Assembly (NCBI GenBank): GCA_016124375.1
Contig: WGNV01000003.1
Span: forward strand, 369,625-433,624
Source of the DNA: Tepidisphaera sp.
GTDB taxonomy: Bacteria > Planctomycetota > Phycisphaerae > Phycisphaerales > UBA1924
Direction of reading: 5' to 3'
DNA length: 64,000 nucleotides
Part shown: positions 62,130 through 64,000 of the stretch, piece by piece
Position numbering within the stretch: the first letter of the stretch is position 1
Layout: every line of letters begins with the position of its first letter
Translations under genes and position numbers: made by a program
The notes under the pieces: model-generated
The model's input: only the letters and a program-made list of their open reading frames with translations
What the model was told of the DNA's origin: nothing
Databases searched by the model: none

Positions 62130-62438
62130 TCAGCTCAAACCATCAACCACGCGATCTCCATACTCGATCCGAGCGGCCAAGTCATCCAACACTTGCAAGT
62201 AATCTAGACCACCCCCCTGGACATCCGCATGGGAAAATACTCGTTCCCAAAGCCTGCCATCCACGGGGTCGCGATACAAAGTACCCCTTGCACCTGCACG
62301 ATCACCAAGATAAATCAAGTAGTGGTTACACAGATCCGATATCCGAAGATTGGATGCATCCGACACAAACTTCCCATCAGGCAGAACGACATTACCGGCA
62401 ATGATGATCTTTTCATTTGGATACATAACTCGGCTCAC
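62130..62438 (-). CDS. Imm27-like immunity protein, copy 1
   Basis: A 102-residue small acidic protein. NVVLPDGKFVSDASNLRISD, CNHYLIYLGDRAGARGTLYR and DPVDGRLWERVFSHADVQGG follow the pattern of Immunity protein 27 (Imm27), where YRDP.DGRLWE and the later GGG are diagnostic. Imm27 proteins neutralise the C-terminal toxin of polymorphic toxin systems in the cytoplasm. The start is a GTG at 62438; ATG 62426 is an alternative. The gene is richer in A and T than most of the window and is 203 bases from its paralogue. No intact toxin gene is present. Confidence 0.8.
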   Translation of the reverse strand: MSRVMYPNEKIIIAGNVVLPDGKFVSDASNLRISDLCNHYLIYLGDRAGARGTLYRDPVDGRLWERVFSHADVQGGGLDYLQVLDDLAARIEYGDRVVDGLS

Positions 62439-62641
62439 TCACTTCCCATTTTTACGTCATACGATTCCGATCCAGAATTCAGACAACCACACTTCCTGAC
62501 TACTGTTACCAGAGGAACTCAATCCGAAACGCTCACTAGTTGTTCGCTCCATTTTCCTTTTTAATGACTGTTTACGGGTCTTTAATATGGCCCAGCGGGC
62601 TGTACAAAGCGGCTCACACATTTAACCACTCAGCGTCGAAG

Positions 62642-62950
62642 TCATAAATCACGATGACTAGAGCCGTTCACCACTTCATCGCCATACTTTCTTATCGCCT
62701 CCGACTCGGTCAGTGCCTGCATAAACGCTGACTTCGCCCCATCGATTCGGCTAGTCCGGACCACCCGCTCCCAAAGCCGGTTATCCGCAGGGTCTCGATA
62801 CAAAACCGATGCACCACCCAGCAATGCACCCAATCGCTGCAGATAGTGTTCACACAAATCATCGATACGATAGCTTGAAGCGTCAGGGACAACTGTGCCA
62901 TCTGGCAAAACGATAGTTCCAGCAAAAATGTATTTTTCGAAGGAATGCAC
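62642..62950 (-). CDS. Imm27-like immunity protein, copy 2
   Basis: A 102-residue paralogue of the neighbour: TIVLPDGTVVPDASSYRIDD, CEHYLQRLGALLGGASVLYR, DPADNRLWERVVRTSRIDGA. It keeps YRDP..NRLWE but lacks the GGG of copy 1. The start is a GTG at 62950 with GGAG six bases upstream, 9 bases after the stop of the open frame at 62960-63151, the spacing expected for a toxin-immunity pair. Divergence between the two copies suggests immunity to different toxins. Confidence 0.8.
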   Translation of the reverse strand: MHSFEKYIFAGTIVLPDGTVVPDASSYRIDDLCEHYLQRLGALLGGASVLYRDPADNRLWERVVRTSRIDGAKSAFMQALTESEAIRKYGDEVVNGSSHRDL

Positions 62951-62959
62951 TTTATCTCC

Positions 62960-63151
62960 CTACTTGATTAGTTTAATGGTTGCGTTGGCCGATATTGTCT
63001 GATTCCGAATCGTAAATTCCCTAACAACCCCCTGAGTATAGCCGCCTTGTTGAAACCCGGGCTTGTTTCGATAAGCTGAGGACGTTACATCCTGGATAGA
63101 CGGCGGGGTAGCACTGATGACGTGCCACTGAAATCCCTGCTCTGACGGACT
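62960..63151 (-). pseudogene. 5'-truncated reading frame, possible toxin C-terminus
   Basis: A 63-codon frame without its own start, open from a TGA at 63152-63154 to TAG at 62960-62962. It reads ...SPSEQGFQWHVISATPP...YRNKPGFQQGGYTQGVVREF...NATIKLIK. It lies directly before an Imm27-like gene on the same strand and its 5' end runs into a palindromic repeat, as if the rest was lost. Identity as a toxin tail is inferred from position only. Confidence 0.45.
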
Positions 63152-63217
63152 TCAGTGCCGAGGACACTGCGGGCGTCCGGCACTGAAGTCGGCCAGGGCG
63201 CCGACTTCAGTGGCACG
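63121..63217. repeat. Nested palindromes built on CTTCAGTGCC
   Basis: CGTGCCACTGAA (63121-63132) pairs with TTCAGTGGCACG (63206-63217). Inside it ACTTCAGTGCCG pairs with CGGCACTGAAGT, and GAAGTCGG with CCGACTTC. The cluster marks the boundary between the AT-richer immunity island and the GC-rich repeats, and truncates the reading frame at 63151. Confidence 0.82.
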
Positions 63218-63327
63218 AGGTTGGAACCCGCGACGCCTTCAAAGGGAGGGGGTGCCGGGGGAACCGCAGGTTCCCCGGCCTCCGCGCTTCAATCGCCTCA
63301 ACCCCCTCGATGCCCGGATGCCTCATG

Positions 63328-63420
63328 CCCCGATGCCTTCTTCTCCATCCGCACCTCCTACGACATCAACCTCACGTGCGCCCGCAACCCGCGTCCGTCA
63401 GTAGCCCGACCGTAAGGGAG
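63328..63420. repeat. 93-bp direct repeat, copy 1 (ends in TCAGTAGCCCGACCGTAAGG)
   Basis: Matches 63560-63652 with four visible differences. Its 23-base end (63398-63420) also occurs alone at 63788-63810. Confidence 0.85.
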
Positions 63421-63426
63421 TGTCTG

Positions 63427-63504
63427 TTGGGTGGCCCCTCTCTCCGAGAGGGGCGTCTTCCTCTTCCTCCGCTCTTGGTGGCACCGCTCTCCAGAGCGGT
63501 GCTC
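63427..63504. repeat. 78-bp direct repeat with two hairpins, copy 2
   Basis: Identical to 61641-61718. It is followed by palindrome C at 63520-63540. Confidence 0.88.
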
Positions 63505-63519
63505 TGGCGACTGCCGGTG

Positions 63520-63540
63520 GGACAGGCGTCCCGCCTGTCC
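63520..63540. repeat. Dispersed palindrome C, copy 3
   Basis: GGACAGGCGTCCCGCCTGTCC, the most symmetrical of the three copies. Confidence 0.72.
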
Positions 63541-63559
63541 GCGCCTCGATGCCCCGATG

Positions 63560-63652
63560 CCCCGATGCCTTCTTCTCCATCCGCACCTCCTGCCGCATCA
63601 ACCTCACGTGCGCCCGCAACCCGCATCCGTCAGTAGCCCGACCGTAAGGGAG
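63560..63652. repeat. 93-bp direct repeat, copy 2
   Basis: Second copy of the unit at 63328-63420; the last 23 bases are identical. Confidence 0.85.
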
Positions 63653-63787
63653 GGCCTCAAGCGTGTATCGACGCAGTTCGCGCGCGCAAATCACGCCCTC
63701 AAAACCCACCCCCACCCCAAAATCCCAAAAAATCTTCCAGTCCCAAAAACCTCCAAAACCACCCCAAAAACGCCACTTCCCGCCCCA

Positions 63788-63810
63788 TCAGTAGCCCGAC
63801 CGTAAGGGAG
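63788..63810. repeat. 23-bp repeat end, third copy
   Basis: TCAGTAGCCCGACCGTAAGG plus GAG, identical to 63398-63420 and 63630-63652. Confidence 0.85.
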
Positions 63811-64000
63811 GGCCTCCGCGCATCAACCGCCCTTGCGCGCGCAAACAGCGTCGCCCCCTGTCCTAGTAGAAGCGTCCCGCGTTTCCGTCAGGGCACCTTT
63901 CGCCGGGCATCCAACAGGCTGAGCCACGAACTCAGGCTGGTCTTCCCCGGCATCGCGCCCCGACACGAACCGCGGCCGCCGAAGCGGTGCGTGGGCCGGC
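63811..64000. other. Right window edge, no supported gene
   Basis: I see no gene with conserved content in these 190 bases. Some frames are open to the edge, so the end of a gene lying beyond the window cannot be excluded. Confidence 0.5.

Noticed and set aside
62229..62564. Plus-strand frame of 111 codons over the first Imm27-like gene
   Set aside because: It is opposite a gene with a conserved pattern, and its own sequence has no recognisable feature.
63328..63810. Possible CRISPR array
   Set aside because: Only two or three units with unequal spacing, no constant-length spacers and no cas genes.

Overview
The window is a GC-rich bacterial chromosome segment, most likely from a planctomycete, probably near the class Phycisphaerae. 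The pointers are a secreted protein ending in a paired dockerin bracketed by cysteines, an ECF sigma factor directly followed by a Ser/Thr kinase-TPR protein, a TatC with a long extra periplasmic loop, and several small palindromic repeat families of a kind common in planctomycete genomes (arms reading roughly ACGAGCCCGAAGCG and GACAGGCGTC). No rRNA is present, so this placement is an inference.

Layout. 0-5 kb: a TetR-type repressor cut by the left edge, tRNA-Ser(GGA), a pirin, an HD-GYP-like protein and a PilT-family ATPase. 5-14 kb: a periplasmic M16 peptidase, a UvrD-like helicase-nuclease downstream of rsmD, and an APC permease. 14-19 kb: a GbsR-type regulator with a perfect 20-bp palindrome upstream, a secreted unknown, a UbiA prenyltransferase, ArsM and PhoU. 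19-24.5 kb: queE, queC and two tandem TPR/O-GlcNAc-transferase-like genes joined by 4-base stop/start overlaps. 24.5-31.6 kb: nuoJKLMN, the membrane arm of complex I, without nuoA-I. 31.8-39.2 kb: pgsA, a kinase-TPR gene and its ECF sigma factor, and a divergent 1080-residue secreted protein made of 184-residue repeats ending in a dockerin. 39.3-45.3 kb: an unrecognised P-loop-like protein, a BamE-like lipoprotein, a MoxR ATPase and an ECF sigma / anti-sigma / PDZ operon. 45.5-58.4 kb: tatC-tadA-glycosyltransferase, gmk, more glycosyltransferases, an S9 peptidase, a phytoene-desaturase-like oxidoreductase, upp and a trypsin-fold protein that seems to have lost its catalytic residues. 58.6-61.5 kb: RNase R, followed in the same reading frame by a zinc-ribbon membrane protein with no ordinary start codon.

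The last 2.5 kb differs from the rest. It holds a broken IS5-type transposase, two Imm27-like immunity genes in visibly AT-richer DNA, a 5'-truncated reading frame that may be the tail of a toxin, and many direct and inverted repeats. It looks like a degraded, horizontally acquired polymorphic-toxin immunity locus.

Most genes are housekeeping. The parts that deserve a second look are the terminal immunity island, the repeat-dockerin protein beside its sigma/kinase operon, the glycosyltransferase-queuosine coupling, the coding sequence that continues past the RNase R stop, and repeats that supply the last codons and stop codons of genes.
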